Assembly (NCBI GenBank): GCA_046331705.1
Contig: JAXLQJ010000009.1
Span: 143,665-207,664, forward strand
Origin: JADJOY01 sp046331705 [NCBI: bacterium]
GTDB taxonomy: Bacteria; JADJOY01
Length of the DNA: 64,000 bases
Direction: 5' to 3'
A program made the position numbers and the translations under genes. The notes under the pieces are model-generated. The model was not told the origin of the DNA, searched no databases, and saw only the letters and a list, made by a program, of their open reading frames with translations. Shown piece by piece: positions 53,769 through 63,892 of the stretch (the stretch's first letter is position 1; each line of letters begins with the position of its first letter).

Positions 53769-55348
53769 GCATCCTCCGTCGCGGGCCGTTCCACGTCCGC
53801 CAGCGTCTCCGCGATCATGTCCTTGAGCCGATTGTCGAGGCACGCGGGGCGCGCGCGCTTCTCCGCCCACTCGCGCAGCTGGTCGATCTGCTCGGCCATC
53901 GTGACCGCAAGCGGCACCGAGCCCTTCATCGCCACCAGCACGTCCTTCGTCCCGGGCTCGCGGCCATCGGCGAAGGTCTCGTAGCACGCCGCCAGCACGG
54001 CTTGCTCGATCTCCGAGCCCGTGAGGCCTGCGGAGGCACGCGCTAGCGTCGCCAGGTCGAGCTGCGCTGGATCGAGCCGCCGCTTGGCGAGATGGATCGC
54101 GAGAATCTGCCGGCGCTCGGCGAGCGTCGGCAGGTCCACGAAGAAGATCTCGTCGAAGCGGCCTTTGCGGACCAGCTCCGCGGGCAAGCGATCGACGCGG
54201 TTCGCGGTCGCCGCCACGAAGACCGGCGCTTTCTTCTCTTGCATCCACGTGAGGAAGGTCGCGAGCGCGCGCGCCACCGCGCCTTCGCCCTCGCCGCCCG
54301 CGTCCGCGAACCCTTTCTCGAGCTCGTCCACCCACAGCACCACCGGCGCCAGCTTCTCGGCCACCACCAGCGCGCGCTTGAGGCCCTCGTCGCGCCCCTG
54401 GCGCTCGGCCCGGATCACCGCGCTCAGATCGAGACGCACCAGCGGGAAACCCCAGCAATCGGCGATCGCGCGCGACGCCAGGCTCTTGCCGCAGCCCTGG
54501 ACGCCTAGCAGCAAGAGCCCGGCGGGCGTGGGCAAGCCGCGGGCGCGGGCCGCCTCGCCGAAAGCCTCGCGGCGACGCTCGATCCAGCGCTTGAGCTCGT
54601 CGAGGCCGCCCACGTCACCGAGCCCGAGGCCGGGATCCACGAACTCGAGAAGCTCCGAGCGCGCCAGCACGCGGCGCTTCTCGGCGACGATGGCGCGCAC
54701 CACGTCGTGCTCGGGCGCCCGCGCCACACCGAATGCCCGCGCCAGCACCCGCGCCGCGGCGCGCTCGGTGAGCCCGAGCAGCGCGCGCTCGATGCGCTCG
54801 GCGAGGTCGCGGGCGCCGGGGTCGGCGTCGCCGGCCGCCCCCGCCGCCGAGGCCGCCGCCGCGGGACGCCAGCGCGCGAGCGCGGCCTTCACCAGCGGAC
54901 GAAGGTCGCGCCCGTCGGGCAACGGCAGCTCGACGATCGCCACCTCGCGCTCGAGCTCCGCCGGCACCACCAGCACCGACGAGAGCAAGAGGATCGCCGA
55001 GCGGCGTTCGCCGAGAAGCTCGGCCAGCTCGCGCAGCCGCCGCACGATCCACGAATCGCCGAGATGGCGGTGGAAGTCGCGCAGCACGAACCAGGTCGGC
55101 GCCTCCACCGTGGCGATGTGCTCGAGCAGCGCGCGTGCGTCGCCGAAACGCGCGGACTCGCCGGCCGCCGCGTCGCTGCCCTCGAGCCCGCGGGTCTCGC
55201 TCCAGCCCAGCACCGCCACGCGTGCGCGCTTGGCGAGGCCGCGGACGTTGCGCTCCCAGCGCGCCTCCTCGGCCGTCACCAGGTAGACGAGCGTATGCCC
55301 CGAGCCGAGAAGGGCGTGCAGCTCGTCGAGAGCGGTGGTGGTGGACAC
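53765..55348 (-). CDS. Ycf46-like AAA+ ATPase
   Basis: 527 residues from a GTG at 55348. The N-terminal half (about 1-190) resembles the Ycf46/'AAA with inactive first domain' pattern: [42 protein letters not shown]. The C-terminal AAA+ domain has Walker A GVQGCGKS (about 281), Walker [11 protein letters not shown] (about 334), [10 protein letters not shown] and RKGRFDEIF. Ycf46-type proteins occur in cyanobacteria and deltaproteobacteria with poorly known roles. The zinc-ribbon protein follows by a four-base overlap. Confidence 0.85.
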   Translation of the reverse strand: MSTTTALDELHALLGSGHTLVYLVTAEEARWERNVRGLAKRARVAVLGWSETRGLEGSDAAAGESARFGDARALLEHIATVEAPTWFVLRDFHRHLGDSWIVRRLRELAELLGERRSAILLLSSVLVVPAELEREVAIVELPLPDGRDLRPLVKAALARWRPAAAASAAGAAGDADPGARDLAERIERALLGLTERAAARVLARAFGVARAPEHDVVRAIVAEKRRVLARSELLEFVDPGLGLGDVGGLDELKRWIERRREAFGEAARARGLPTPAGLLLLGVQGCGKSLASRAIADCWGFPLVRLDLSAVIRAERQGRDEGLKRALVVAEKLAPVVLWVDELEKGFADAGGEGEGAVARALATFLTWMQEKKAPVFVAATANRVDRLPAELVRKGRFDEIFFVDLPTLAERRQILAIHLAKRRLDPAQLDLATLARASAGLTGSEIEQAVLAACYETFADGREPGTKDVLVAMKGSVPLAVTMAEQIDQLREWAEKRARPACLDNRLKDMIAETLADVERPATEDA

Positions 55349-55638
55349 GGTGGTGGCGGCGTGGAGGGCGCCCGAGTCTACCGCGATCGGCCCCGAGATC
55401 TACTCGCCGCGTGCCGAGCGCAGCCGCCCGACCTCCCGCGAGCGGTGTGCGATCACGGCGCAGCGTCAGCCGCCCGAGCGCCTCCCCCCGAGGTCGTGGA
55501 AGCACCGGTGTAACGGTGGCGAAGGTCGCGCGACTGTCGAAGCAGATCTCGCACGGTCCGCCCCGGACCCCGCCGGGACGGGCTTGCTATCCGTCGACGG
55601 CATCGGGGAGACTGGCCACTCGACCGGTACACGACGCC

Positions 55639-56532
55639 ATGACGCGATCCTTGGACATTCCGGCGCTCGGGCACGGCCTCGGCCTGCGCACCGTCCACTA
55701 CCCCGACATCCTCGGGGGCTCGCCGCGCGTCGACTGGTTCGAGATCATCTCCGAGAACTTCATGATCCGCGGCGGGCGCCCGCTGTGGGTGCTCGAGCAG
55801 GTGCGCGCCCGCTTCCCGATCGTGATGCACGGCGTGTCGCTCTCGATCGGCTCCACCGATCCCCTCGACCTCGACTACCTGGGCGAGCTTCGCGAGCTGG
55901 TGCGGCGCGTCGAGCCGGCGCTGGTCTCCGATCACCTGTGCTGGACCGGTGTGGGCGGCCACAACACCCACGATCTGCTGCCGCTGCCCTACACCGAGGA
56001 GACGCTCGCGCACGTCGCCGAGCGCGTGCTGCGGGTCCAGGACTTCCTCGGGCGACGCATCCTGATCGAGAACCCGTCGAGCTACATGCGCTTTCGCGCC
56101 TCGACGATGACCGAATGGGAGTTCCTCGCGGCGCTCGCCGCGCGCGCCGACTGCCTGCTGCTGCTCGACGTGAACAACGTGTACGTGAGCGCATTCAACC
56201 ACGACTTCGACGCCGACGCGTACCTGGCCGGCATCCCCGCCGAGCGCGTCGCTCAGTTTCACCTCGCGGGCCACACGAATCACGGCCGCTACATCCTGGA
56301 CACCCACGACCACCCCATCATCGATCCGGTGTGGCAGCTCTACGAGCGCGCGGTCGAGCGTTTCGGCCCGGTGAGCACCCTCATCGAGCGCGACGACCAC
56401 ATCCCGCCCCTCGCCGAGCTGGAGCGCGAGCTGGATCAGGCGCGCCGCATCGCGGAGACCGCACATGCCCGACGCCGGCTGGAATCTCGACCGCACCGAG
56501 CGCCTGTTGTGGCGGCTCATCACGGCGCCTGA
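55639..56532 (+). CDS. MNIO (DUF692) non-haem iron enzyme
   Basis: 297 residues from the ATG at 55639. TIM-barrel motifs of the multinuclear non-haem iron oxidative family: [61 protein letters not shown] and DTHDHPI with conserved metal-binding His, Glu, Asp and Asn. Relatives modify cysteines of RiPPs such as methanobactin- and bufferin-type peptides. The 68-base overlap with the DUF2063-like partner gene is typical of this pair, but no candidate precursor peptide was found nearby, and the substrate is unknown. Confidence 0.88.
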   Translation: MTRSLDIPALGHGLGLRTVHYPDILGGSPRVDWFEIISENFMIRGGRPLWVLEQVRARFPIVMHGVSLSIGSTDPLDLDYLGELRELVRRVEPALVSDHLCWTGVGGHNTHDLLPLPYTEETLAHVAERVLRVQDFLGRRILIENPSSYMRFRASTMTEWEFLAALAARADCLLLLDVNNVYVSAFNHDFDADAYLAGIPAERVAQFHLAGHTNHGRYILDTHDHPIIDPVWQLYERAVERFGPVSTLIERDDHIPPLAELERELDQARRIAETAHARRRLESRPHRAPVVAAHHGA

Positions 56533-57370
56533 GGGAGTCGCGAAAGGGCTCGTCGCCGAGGGCGATCCCCACGGCGCGCTGCTCGCCGAGGTGCTCGAGG
56601 GAGACCCGCGCCTGAGCGCCGTCGAGCACCTCGACATCTACGCGAACATGTACTTCGCGCGTCTCATCGACGTGCTGCGCAAGGATTTTCCGGTGGTCGA
56701 GCGCGCGCTCGGGCCGGTCCACTTCCACAACCTCGTCACCGACTTCTTGCTCGCGCACCCGCCGAGCCATTACTCGCTGCGCTATCTCGGCGCGCCGTTT
56801 CCGTCCTACCTTCGCGACCACGCGCTGGCCCGCGAGCGGCCGGGGCTCGGCGATCTGGCCGCGTTCGAGTGGGCGCTGGTCGACGTCTTCGACGACGGCG
56901 ACGCGGCGACCATCGACGCCACCGAGCTGCAGGGCATCGCGGCCGACGACTGGCCTTGCTTGGTGCTCGAGCCCATCGCCGCGCTGCGCGTCCTCGATCT
57001 CGACGCGGCGGTGCAGGCCACCTGGCTCGCCGCCCAGGACGCCGACGCGTGCGACCACGACGCTCACGCCGCCGACCACGTACACGACGCTCCGGCGGAA
57101 CTTCCGCCACCGCGCCCGGGCGGCCAAGCGATGCGGATCTGGCGCCGGGAGCACGAGGTGCTGCACCGCGAGATCGACGGGGTCGAGCGGCGCGCGCTCG
57201 ACGCGCTTCGCGACCGCCGCACGTTCGCCGAGCTCTGCGAGATCGTCGGCGCGCTCGTCGGCGCGGACGAAGCCCCCGCAAGCGCCGCGACGTTGCTCGC
57301 CACCTGGCTGGCCGACGGGCTCGTGGCCAGCGCGAGGGTGGCGCCCGCCGCGCTCGAGACCGCTGGCTGA
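56465..57370 (+). CDS. DUF2063/BufC-type partner protein of the MNIO enzyme
   Basis: 301 residues. The N-terminal half has the DUF2063-type pattern ([67 protein letters not shown]). The C-terminal half is acidic/His-rich (about 195-215 [11 protein letters not shown]). In bufferin-like systems this subunit binds the precursor and the MNIO enzyme. The start lies 68 bases inside the MNIO gene; the alignment of both ends supports this overlap. Confidence 0.85.
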   Translation: MPDAGWNLDRTERLLWRLITAPEGVAKGLVAEGDPHGALLAEVLEGDPRLSAVEHLDIYANMYFARLIDVLRKDFPVVERALGPVHFHNLVTDFLLAHPPSHYSLRYLGAPFPSYLRDHALARERPGLGDLAAFEWALVDVFDDGDAATIDATELQGIAADDWPCLVLEPIAALRVLDLDAAVQATWLAAQDADACDHDAHAADHVHDAPAELPPPRPGGQAMRIWRREHEVLHREIDGVERRALDALRDRRTFAELCEIVGALVGADEAPASAATLLATWLADGLVASARVAPAALETAG

Positions 57371-57374
57371 GCCC

Positions 57375-58112
57375 GTGCCAGCCGTCGCCCCGCATGCCGA
57401 GCCGCCCTTCGGCGAGCGGCTCGCGTACACGACGCCACGCGCCCTCGCGCTGGCGGCGATCGCCGCGCTGCTCGCCTATCCGTCGAGCCTGGTCCTGGCC
57501 TCGCGGAACCCGGGGCATCTGCCCGAGGGGCTGGCTGTGGGCGCGGTCGCCGGCGCGCAAGCGCTGCTGGTCGGCGTCGAGGTCGCGCTGGCTGCGTTCA
57601 TCGGTCTCATGTGGCGGCAGCGCGCCGGGCTCCCGGGGTTGCGGCGTGCGCCCACCGCGCCACGGCCGTTGATCCAGCTACCGGCATTCGTCGTCACCGG
57701 CGCCGCGCTCGGCGCACTGTCCGGGTTCGCGTTCGACCGTGCCCACGCCGCTGCCGCGCCGGGCCTCTACGCGGCGAACGGCGCCGAGGCGCTGGCGCTC
57801 TACGCCGGCTCGGTGCTGAGCCAGGAAGCGGTCGCGCGGATGTGCTTCCTGACGATCCTCGCCGCGCTGCTCGATCGACCGCGCGCGGCGCTCGTGCTGC
57901 ACGCGCTCTGGACCACGTTCTTCACGTTCACCCTCGAGCAGCGCTTTCTTCACGCCAGCGCCACGCCCACGGGCCTCGACTGGTGCGGTCTCGCCTTCGG
58001 CCTCGCCGCCAACCTGATCTTCGGGGGCGCTTACGCGAGTCACGGGCTCGCGGGCGCCGTCGTCACCCACGCCGCCTGGAACCTGAAGCTGCTGGTGGTG
58101 CGCGCCGGCTGA
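57375..58112 (+). CDS. CPBP-like membrane protein with a degenerate active site
   Basis: 245 residues from a GTG four bases after the DUF2063 stop. Seven or eight hydrophobic helices. It resembles CPBP-family membrane proteases (Rce1/CAAX type), whose sites read EExxxR and HxxxN: here SQEAVARM and VTHAAWN. The first motif has Gln-Glu instead of Glu-Glu, so activity is uncertain. As third gene after the MNIO pair it might process or transport the product; inference only. Confidence 0.65.
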   Translation: MPAVAPHAEPPFGERLAYTTPRALALAAIAALLAYPSSLVLASRNPGHLPEGLAVGAVAGAQALLVGVEVALAAFIGLMWRQRAGLPGLRRAPTAPRPLIQLPAFVVTGAALGALSGFAFDRAHAAAAPGLYAANGAEALALYAGSVLSQEAVARMCFLTILAALLDRPRAALVLHALWTTFFTFTLEQRFLHASATPTGLDWCGLAFGLAANLIFGGAYASHGLAGAVVTHAAWNLKLLVVRAG

Positions 58113-58176
58113 GGACCGTCCCGCCGATCACCCCCGCCCGCGCGCGCTCCCGCTCACGACGCACACGCGGCGCGCC

Positions 58177-59145
58177 TCACGGCGGCTCGACGAGATGGAG
58201 GTCGACGTCGGGAGCGCGGGCGCCGGAGTCGGAGACGATGACGCGCACCCTGGGCAGGATCTCCTCGAGGGTCTCGAGGTAGAGCCGATCGCGGGTTCGC
58301 TCCGGCGCATGGCGGTACTCGGCCAGCACCGACAGGAAGCGATCGCTCTCGCCCTTGGCCGCCTGGATGCGGGCGTCGGCCACCGCCTTGGCCTGCGAGA
58401 CCACGCCCTGCGCCTCGCCGCGCGCCTTGGGAAGCAGGTCGTTCGCATAGCCCTTGGCGGCGTTGACGAGGCGACCGCGCTCCGCCTCGGCGTCCTGGAC
58501 CTGGCGAAACGCGGTGCGCACCGGGCTCGCGGGATCGATGGACTTGAAGCTCGCGGTGACGATGCGGATCCCCACGCCGTACGCATCGAGGCGAGCGTTG
58601 GCGCCCTTCTTGACGCGCTCCAGCACCTCGTTCTGCCCGGCGGTGAGGACGTGGTCCACGTCCATCTGGCTCAACGTCTCGGTGAAGGCACCCTCGGCGG
58701 CGCGCCGCAGCACCAGCCCCGCTTGCTCGGCACCGGCGTAGAGGTAACGGGCGGGATCCTCGACCACGTACTGAAACACCGCACGCACTTCCACGATGTT
58801 GGTGTTGCCCGTCAGCCATTGCGTCTCGGTGGGCGTCGGGCTGAGCCCGCGTAGATCGTCCGAGATCTTGAAGCCAACGCTCATCGACATGGGCTCGGCG
58901 GTCTTGACCTTGGCGGCCCGGCCGAGCGGCGGCGGCAGGTTCCAGTGGACTCCCGGCGGCACGTGGTCGGAGACGACGCGCCCCAGCGCGATCGCGACGC
59001 CCACTTCGCCGGCGCTCGATCTCACCGTGTAGAAGCCGGTCGCGAGCCACCCCGCGACGACGGCGAGCGCCACGACGAGCGCCGCACGCACCGCGCGCGA
59101 GGGCGCGGCGCGTGGTGCCGCCGCGGGCGCTCCCGGCTCGCTCAC
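58177..59145 (-). CDS. HflK-like SPFH membrane protein
   Basis: 322 residues from a GTG at 59145, overlapping the upstream stop as GTGA. One N-terminal membrane helix (about 20-40) precedes an SPFH/Band-7 domain with PPGVHWNLPPPLG, FQYVVEDPARYLY and a coiled-coil-rich Ala/Glu segment (about 235-290). SPFH proteins form ring-shaped membrane scaffolds; HflK/HflC control the FtsH protease. Third gene of a three-gene SPFH operon. Confidence 0.85.
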   Translation of the reverse strand: MSEPGAPAAAPRAAPSRAVRAALVVALAVVAGWLATGFYTVRSSAGEVGVAIALGRVVSDHVPPGVHWNLPPPLGRAAKVKTAEPMSMSVGFKISDDLRGLSPTPTETQWLTGNTNIVEVRAVFQYVVEDPARYLYAGAEQAGLVLRRAAEGAFTETLSQMDVDHVLTAGQNEVLERVKKGANARLDAYGVGIRIVTASFKSIDPASPVRTAFRQVQDAEAERGRLVNAAKGYANDLLPKARGEAQGVVSQAKAVADARIQAAKGESDRFLSVLAEYRHAPERTRDRLYLETLEEILPRVRVIVSDSGARAPDVDLHLVEPP

Positions 59146-60056
59146 GGCTGCTTCCCCGCCGACCGCGGCGTCTCGGCCGCCTGCCCCCGCGTCAGCAGGC
59201 GCATGAGCTCGCTGTCACCGGGCAGCACCAGCGTGGTCTGAGGATCGAGGATCTTCCGATACGCCTGGAGCGTGCGCAGGTAGCGGTAGAACTCGGGGTC
59301 CTTGGCCAGCGCCTCACCGAAGATGCGCGTCGCCTCCGCTTCGCCTTGACCGCGGACGCGCTCGGCCTCGGCGCGTGCCTCCGCGAGAATGCGGCTCTTC
59401 TCCTGGTCGGCCTCGGCGCGAATCTTGAGCGACTCCTCCTCGCCCTCGGAGCGGAAGCGCTTGGCGATGCGATCGCGCTCGGCGCGCATCCGGTCGAACA
59501 CGCTCGACTGATTCTGATCGGGGAAGTTGAGCCGCTTGATGCGGACGTCGAGCACCTCGACGCCGTAGCGCGTGGCTTGGGTGGCGGCGGACTGGGTGAT
59601 CGAGGCGAGCACGTCGCCGAGCCGATGCTCCTTCGGATCCGTGCTCACCAGCTGCACGAACGGGACGCTTCCCAGCGCGGCGCCGAGCTCGGAGCCGATC
59701 ACGATCCCGAGGCGCGCCTCGGCGCCCTTGACCGTGCCCACCGATTGAAGGAACGCCAGCGGATCGTGGATCCGCCAAACGCAATAGGTCTCGATGGTGA
59801 CGTTGGTCTTGTCGTTGGTCAGGTACTCGGCTTGCGGTAGGTCGAGGACCTGCAGTCGGGCATCGAGGGTGGTGACGGTCTCGATGGGCGCCGGCAGCTT
59901 CCAGTGAAGCCCACGTTCCTCCGCGAGCACCACGCCGCGCAGCTTGCCGAGGCGCGTGATCACCGCGAACTCGGTGACGTCGACCACGAACAGGCACGAC
60001 TGGATCACGAGCGCCGCGACCACGACGCCGATCAACCCACGGACCCACGGCTTCAT
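59142..60056 (-). CDS. HflC-like SPFH membrane protein
   Basis: 304 residues from the ATG at 60056, which follows GAGGTGGG at good spacing (a GTG at 60065 is possible). Single membrane helix near the N-terminus, then Band-7 motifs FAVITRLGKLRGVV, GLHWKLPAPIETV, YCVWRIHDPLAFLQSVG and the long helix RSEGEEESLKIRAEADQEKSRILAEARAEAERVRGQGEAEATRIF, very like HflC. Its stop overlaps the HflK-like gene, so all three genes of the operon are coupled or adjacent. Confidence 0.88.
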   Translation of the reverse strand: MKPWVRGLIGVVVAALVIQSCLFVVDVTEFAVITRLGKLRGVVLAEERGLHWKLPAPIETVTTLDARLQVLDLPQAEYLTNDKTNVTIETYCVWRIHDPLAFLQSVGTVKGAEARLGIVIGSELGAALGSVPFVQLVSTDPKEHRLGDVLASITQSAATQATRYGVEVLDVRIKRLNFPDQNQSSVFDRMRAERDRIAKRFRSEGEEESLKIRAEADQEKSRILAEARAEAERVRGQGEAEATRIFGEALAKDPEFYRYLRTLQAYRKILDPQTTLVLPGDSELMRLLTRGQAAETPRSAGKQP

Positions 60057-60066
60057 CGCGCCCACC

Positions 60067-62394
60067 TCATGGGTTCGGTCCGGGGTTTGCCCCAGAGCCC
60101 GAGCCTCGCTTCAACGCCTTCAAGAACGGGCTTTCCGGCGCGGCTTCCTCGCCGCCGCCGTTGGCACTCACGCCCGGCGCGCGCCCTCCCGCTGGCGCGG
60201 CGTTCCCGGCGTCGCCTCGGCCCGCCGCGGGCATCATCCAGAGATCGAGAGCCCCCGCGCCGGCCACACCCGGCCGCACCACCTTGCGCACCCCGGGCAA
60301 CACCGTTTCCATCGTTTCCAGGTAGAGGCGCAGCTCGGTGAGATCGCGGAACGCGGCGAAAGCGTCGGCCTGCGCGCCGAACGCGCCGGCCTCCGCCGCA
60401 GCGCGCGCGATCTCGGAGGTGCGCGCACCGGCGGCGTCGAGCAGCGACTTCGCCGCCTCGCCGCGCGCCTTGGGCAACGTCTCCTCGGTGTAGCCGCGCG
60501 CGGTCTGCTCGGCGGTGAGCGCTTCCTCGCGCGCCGACGCCACGTCGCGGAAATTCCAGTGCACCAAGGTCGGCGCGTGCACCTCGAGGAGCGCGACGCG
60601 GATGACCTCGATGCCGGAGCCGTAGGAGTCGAGCTCGCGTTGCACCAGGCGGTGGGTGTTGGCCTCGACCGCGGCGCGGCCCTCGGAATAGATCTCGTCG
60701 ATGGGCCGGTCCCCGATCACCTCGACCATCGCCGAACGGGTGGTCGCGCGCACCAGCGCCTCGGGATCGGCGACCCCGAAGCCGAACGCCACCGGATCCT
60801 TGGCGCGGTACTCGACGGTGAGATTGATGTCGATGATGTTCTCGTCGCCCGTCAGGAAATAGCCTTCGCGCGGCTCCTTCACCCGCCGCGCCTCCGCGCC
60901 GGCGGCCCGCGCGGGATCGGGCGCCACCGTGCGAAAGCCCACGTCCAGCGTGCGCGACTGATCCACCGCGACCACGCTGCCGCGCGCGAACGGCACCGGG
61001 GCGTGCAGGTAGCTGCCCGCGCCCAGATCGCGCGCCACGATCCGGCCGAAGCGCACGATCGCCCCGCGTTCGCCGGGGCGCACCGTGAGCAGACCGGTGA
61101 GCAACCAACCCACCACGGCGATCACGCCTGCCGCGGCGCCCAAGCGCCGGCGCGTGATCGCAAGCCCGAGCCAGCGCTCGCAGCGCTCGCCGAGTCGCAC
61201 GAACTCGGGCGGCACGGGCGCTCGCGCGACGCTCGTCGCGAGCAAGACCACGAAGACCAGCGCCGACGCCAGTCGTAGCGCCATCGGCATGCCGCCCTCG
61301 CCACCGAGCGCGAGCATCGGCTTGATCCCCGTGGACGCGATCACCAAGTCGAGCAAGGCGCCGAAGGCGATGCTCAGCACGGCCACCACCGTCACGTAGA
61401 TCGCCACCACGCGCTTGCCGAGGAACTTCGTGAGCATGACCATCGAGCCGACGTTGGTCGCCGGGCCGGTGAGCAGGAACACGAGCGCCGCTCCCGGGCT
61501 CATGCCTTTCGCCATGAGCGACGCGGCGATGGGCGTCGAGGCCGACGCGCAGATGTAGAGCGGGATCCCGATCAACGCCATCATCAGCATCGGGGTCACG
61601 CCGCGGCCCAAGAAGCGCTCCACCACCGTCGCCGGCACGAACGCCGACACCAGCGCGCTCACCACCAAGCCCGCCAGCAGCCAATGCGAGAGATCGTCGA
61701 GCAGATCGACGAACCCGTAGCGCAGCGCACGCCGAAACCAGCCGCCCGACGCGGGCGGCGGCACGACGTCGAGCCCCACGACCTCGCTCTCGCCGGCGTC
61801 GGGTCCGTGGGCGTGGCCGTGGTCGTGGTCGTGATCGTGGTCGACGAGCGCCGACGCCGGGCTCGGTGTCGCCGCGTCGCCGGCCAGGTTCTCGGCGCAA
61901 CACGGGTCGACGACCGTCGTCGCAGCGGGCGCGGCGTCGGCGTCCGCCTTGCCCTGCGCCGCGTCGTCGCGGTCGCTTCCGCCGCCCTCGATCTCCACGG
62001 CGAGGCCCGCGACCAGTGCGGTCACGAACGCCGCGAGCGGCCGGAAGAGCGCCATCAGCCAGCCCATGAGCCCGTACGTCAGCGCGATCGAATCGACCCC
62101 GGTCTCCGGCGTGGACACCAGGAACGACACCGTGGCGCCGCGGCTCGCGCCGCGCCGTCGCAGCGCGATCGCCGTCGGCACCACCGAGCACGAGCACAGC
62201 GGCAGGGGCACGCCGACCAGCGAGGCGAGCACGATCGGTCGGACCCGCCCCTTGCCCAGCAGCCGCTGGATCAGCCGCGCCGGCACGAGCGCGTGCAGCA
62301 GGCCCGCCACCGCGAAACCGAAGAGCAGGAAGAACGACGCCTCGCGAAACACCAACCACAGCTCGCGCGCGAAGCGCAGCAGGAATTCGAGCAT
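60067..62394 (-). CDS. Fusion of SO_0444-type metal permease and SPFH domain
   Basis: 775 residues. The N-terminal ~400 residues are a two-lobe permease of the SO_0444/ArsP/DUF318 group: VGVPLPLCSCSVVPTAIALRRRGAS and LVSTPETGVDSIALTYGLMG, and GIPLYICASASTPIAASLMAKGMS with LLTGPATNVGSM in the second lobe. A cytoplasmic loop carries a CC pair and a run of His/Asp (HDHDHDHGHAHG, about 185-200), a likely Cu/Zn-binding site. From about 425 a Band-7/SPFH domain begins (LLTVRPGERGAIVRFGRIV), with TGDENIIDINLTVEYRAKDP and a long helical tail. Fusion of an efflux permease to a scaffold domain is unusual; it may localise or oligomerise the transporter. HflC- and HflK-like genes follow at once. Confidence 0.85.
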   Translation of the reverse strand: MLEFLLRFARELWLVFREASFFLLFGFAVAGLLHALVPARLIQRLLGKGRVRPIVLASLVGVPLPLCSCSVVPTAIALRRRGASRGATVSFLVSTPETGVDSIALTYGLMGWLMALFRPLAAFVTALVAGLAVEIEGGGSDRDDAAQGKADADAAPAATTVVDPCCAENLAGDAATPSPASALVDHDHDHDHGHAHGPDAGESEVVGLDVVPPPASGGWFRRALRYGFVDLLDDLSHWLLAGLVVSALVSAFVPATVVERFLGRGVTPMLMMALIGIPLYICASASTPIAASLMAKGMSPGAALVFLLTGPATNVGSMVMLTKFLGKRVVAIYVTVVAVLSIAFGALLDLVIASTGIKPMLALGGEGGMPMALRLASALVFVVLLATSVARAPVPPEFVRLGERCERWLGLAITRRRLGAAAGVIAVVGWLLTGLLTVRPGERGAIVRFGRIVARDLGAGSYLHAPVPFARGSVVAVDQSRTLDVGFRTVAPDPARAAGAEARRVKEPREGYFLTGDENIIDINLTVEYRAKDPVAFGFGVADPEALVRATTRSAMVEVIGDRPIDEIYSEGRAAVEANTHRLVQRELDSYGSGIEVIRVALLEVHAPTLVHWNFRDVASAREEALTAEQTARGYTEETLPKARGEAAKSLLDAAGARTSEIARAAAEAGAFGAQADAFAAFRDLTELRLYLETMETVLPGVRKVVRPGVAGAGALDLWMMPAAGRGDAGNAAPAGGRAPGVSANGGGEEAAPESPFLKALKRGSGSGANPGPNP

Positions 62395-62579
62395 GTTCGA
62401 GTCCGGATCGCGACGAGCCCCGGCGTCGAGCCGAGCATAGCAGGCGATTCCGCGGCTTCCGTTCGCGACGGCCGAACGCCTCGGGGCCGCGCGTCCGAGG
62501 GTGGGACGGCGCGGCGGCTCTTGATCCCGCGTCGTTCCTCCATTACCTCTTGGCGGTTTCGCATCCGGAGGAACGAACC

Positions 62580-62771
62580 ATGAACGCCAAGCGTGCCCGT
62601 CTGCTGCGCAAGTTCGCGAGCTCCACCAAGCGCGACCCGAGCGAGGTCAAGGACCTCTGGAAGACGATCCCCCGCACCGCGCCGCGCGCCGAGGAGAAGA
62701 ACGACTCCGACGCCAGCCGCCGGTCGCTCGGCGCCGAGATCCGCCGCACCCTCGCCCGCGACGACGACTGA
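62580..62771 (+). CDS. Small basic/acidic protein of unknown function
   Basis: 63 residues; ATG at 62580 with a strong GGAGGAAC six bases upstream. Lys/Arg-rich N-terminal half (MNAKRARLLRKF) and acidic C-terminus (ARDDD); predicted helical, no cysteines, no signal peptide. Similar short helical proteins beginning MxAKxARxLRK occur in proteobacteria without known function. It precedes the PLP-enzyme gene by 17 bases. Confidence 0.65.
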   Translation: MNAKRARLLRKFASSTKRDPSEVKDLWKTIPRTAPRAEEKNDSDASRRSLGAEIRRTLARDDD

Positions 62772-62788
62772 ATCGAACGGGCCGCGTC

Positions 62789-63892
62789 ATGACCACCGGC
62801 CCGGCGCTGTTCCGCTTCGATCCCCGCTTCGCCGCCGCGTTCGCGCACCATCCCATCCTCGCCGGGCCGACGCCGGTCCAGCCGCTCGAACGGCTGAGCC
62901 GTGAGGTCGGCGGGCCGTCGATCTGGATCAAGCGCGACGATCTCTCGAACCCGCTCTACGGCGGCAACAAGCCCCGCAAGCTCGAGTTCCTTCTCGGCGA
63001 CGTGCAGCGCCGCGGCGCTCGCTCGGTCGTCACCTTCGGAGTGGTCGGCAGCCATCACGCGCTCGCGACCGCGTTGCACGCGCGCGCCATCGGCGTCGAC
63101 ACCACCGCGGTGCTCGTGCAGGGGCCGCTCCATCCCCATGCCATCGAGAATCTGCGCCGGACCTGCCTGCACGCCACGCGCACGCTCTATCTCGACTGGG
63201 CGCACGCTCCCGCGGTCGCCGGCGCGCTCTGCGCCACCTTCGTCGGTCCCATCAACCGGCCCTACCTGATCCCGCCCGGTGGCTCGTCGCCGCTCGGCAA
63301 TCTCGGCTACGTGTCGGCGGCCCTCGAGCTGGCCGAGCAGGTGCGCGCCGGCGAGATGCCGAAGCCGGATTACGTGTACGTCCCCGCGGGCAGTCTGGGG
63401 ACGCTCGCGGGCCTGGTGGTGGGGTTCGCGCTCGCGCGCCTCGAGACTTGGGTGGTCGGCGTGGCCGTGCTGGGACCGCCCAGCGTCACCACCGACCGCG
63501 CCAATCGCCTGGTTCGGCGCGTGCGCCGGCGGCTGATCGAAGCATCCCCGGACGTCGAGCGCATCGGCGCGGGCTTCGAGCGACTGAGCCTGCGGTTCGG
63601 CGCGCTCGGGCGTGGCTACGGACACGCGACGCCCGAAGCGACCGAGGCCGCGCGGCACCTCGCCGAGCTCGAGGACGTGAAGCTCGACACCACGTACACC
63701 GCGAAGGCCATGGCCGGCATGCTCGAGCAGATCCCGCAGCCCAGCTTCCAGGGCAAGACGGTGCTCTTCTGGCACACCTTGAGCCGCGCCGCGCCCGCCG
63801 AGGACGCGGCCACGCTCGCGGCCGTGCGGCTCCCGGCGCCGCTCGACACCCTGGTCGCACGCGCCGAACGACGCGCCGCGTTCGCAGGCTGA
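62789..63892 (+). CDS. PLP-dependent ACC deaminase / D-cysteine desulfhydrase family protein
   Basis: 367 residues. Fold-type II PLP enzyme: K61 in NPLYGGNKPRKLEFLL is the Schiff-base lysine, and PAGSLGTLAGLVVGF binds the PLP phosphate. The motif G-G-N-K-x-R-K-L-E is diagnostic of the 1-aminocyclopropane-1-carboxylate deaminase/D-cysteine desulfhydrase group. Substrate specificity cannot be read from sequence; the tyrosine and glutamate positions that distinguish the two activities were not resolved here. Confidence 0.85.
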   Translation: MTTGPALFRFDPRFAAAFAHHPILAGPTPVQPLERLSREVGGPSIWIKRDDLSNPLYGGNKPRKLEFLLGDVQRRGARSVVTFGVVGSHHALATALHARAIGVDTTAVLVQGPLHPHAIENLRRTCLHATRTLYLDWAHAPAVAGALCATFVGPINRPYLIPPGGSSPLGNLGYVSAALELAEQVRAGEMPKPDYVYVPAGSLGTLAGLVVGFALARLETWVVGVAVLGPPSVTTDRANRLVRRVRRRLIEASPDVERIGAGFERLSLRFGALGRGYGHATPEATEAARHLAELEDVKLDTTYTAKAMAGMLEQIPQPSFQGKTVLFWHTLSRAAPAEDAATLAAVRLPAPLDTLVARAERRAAFAG

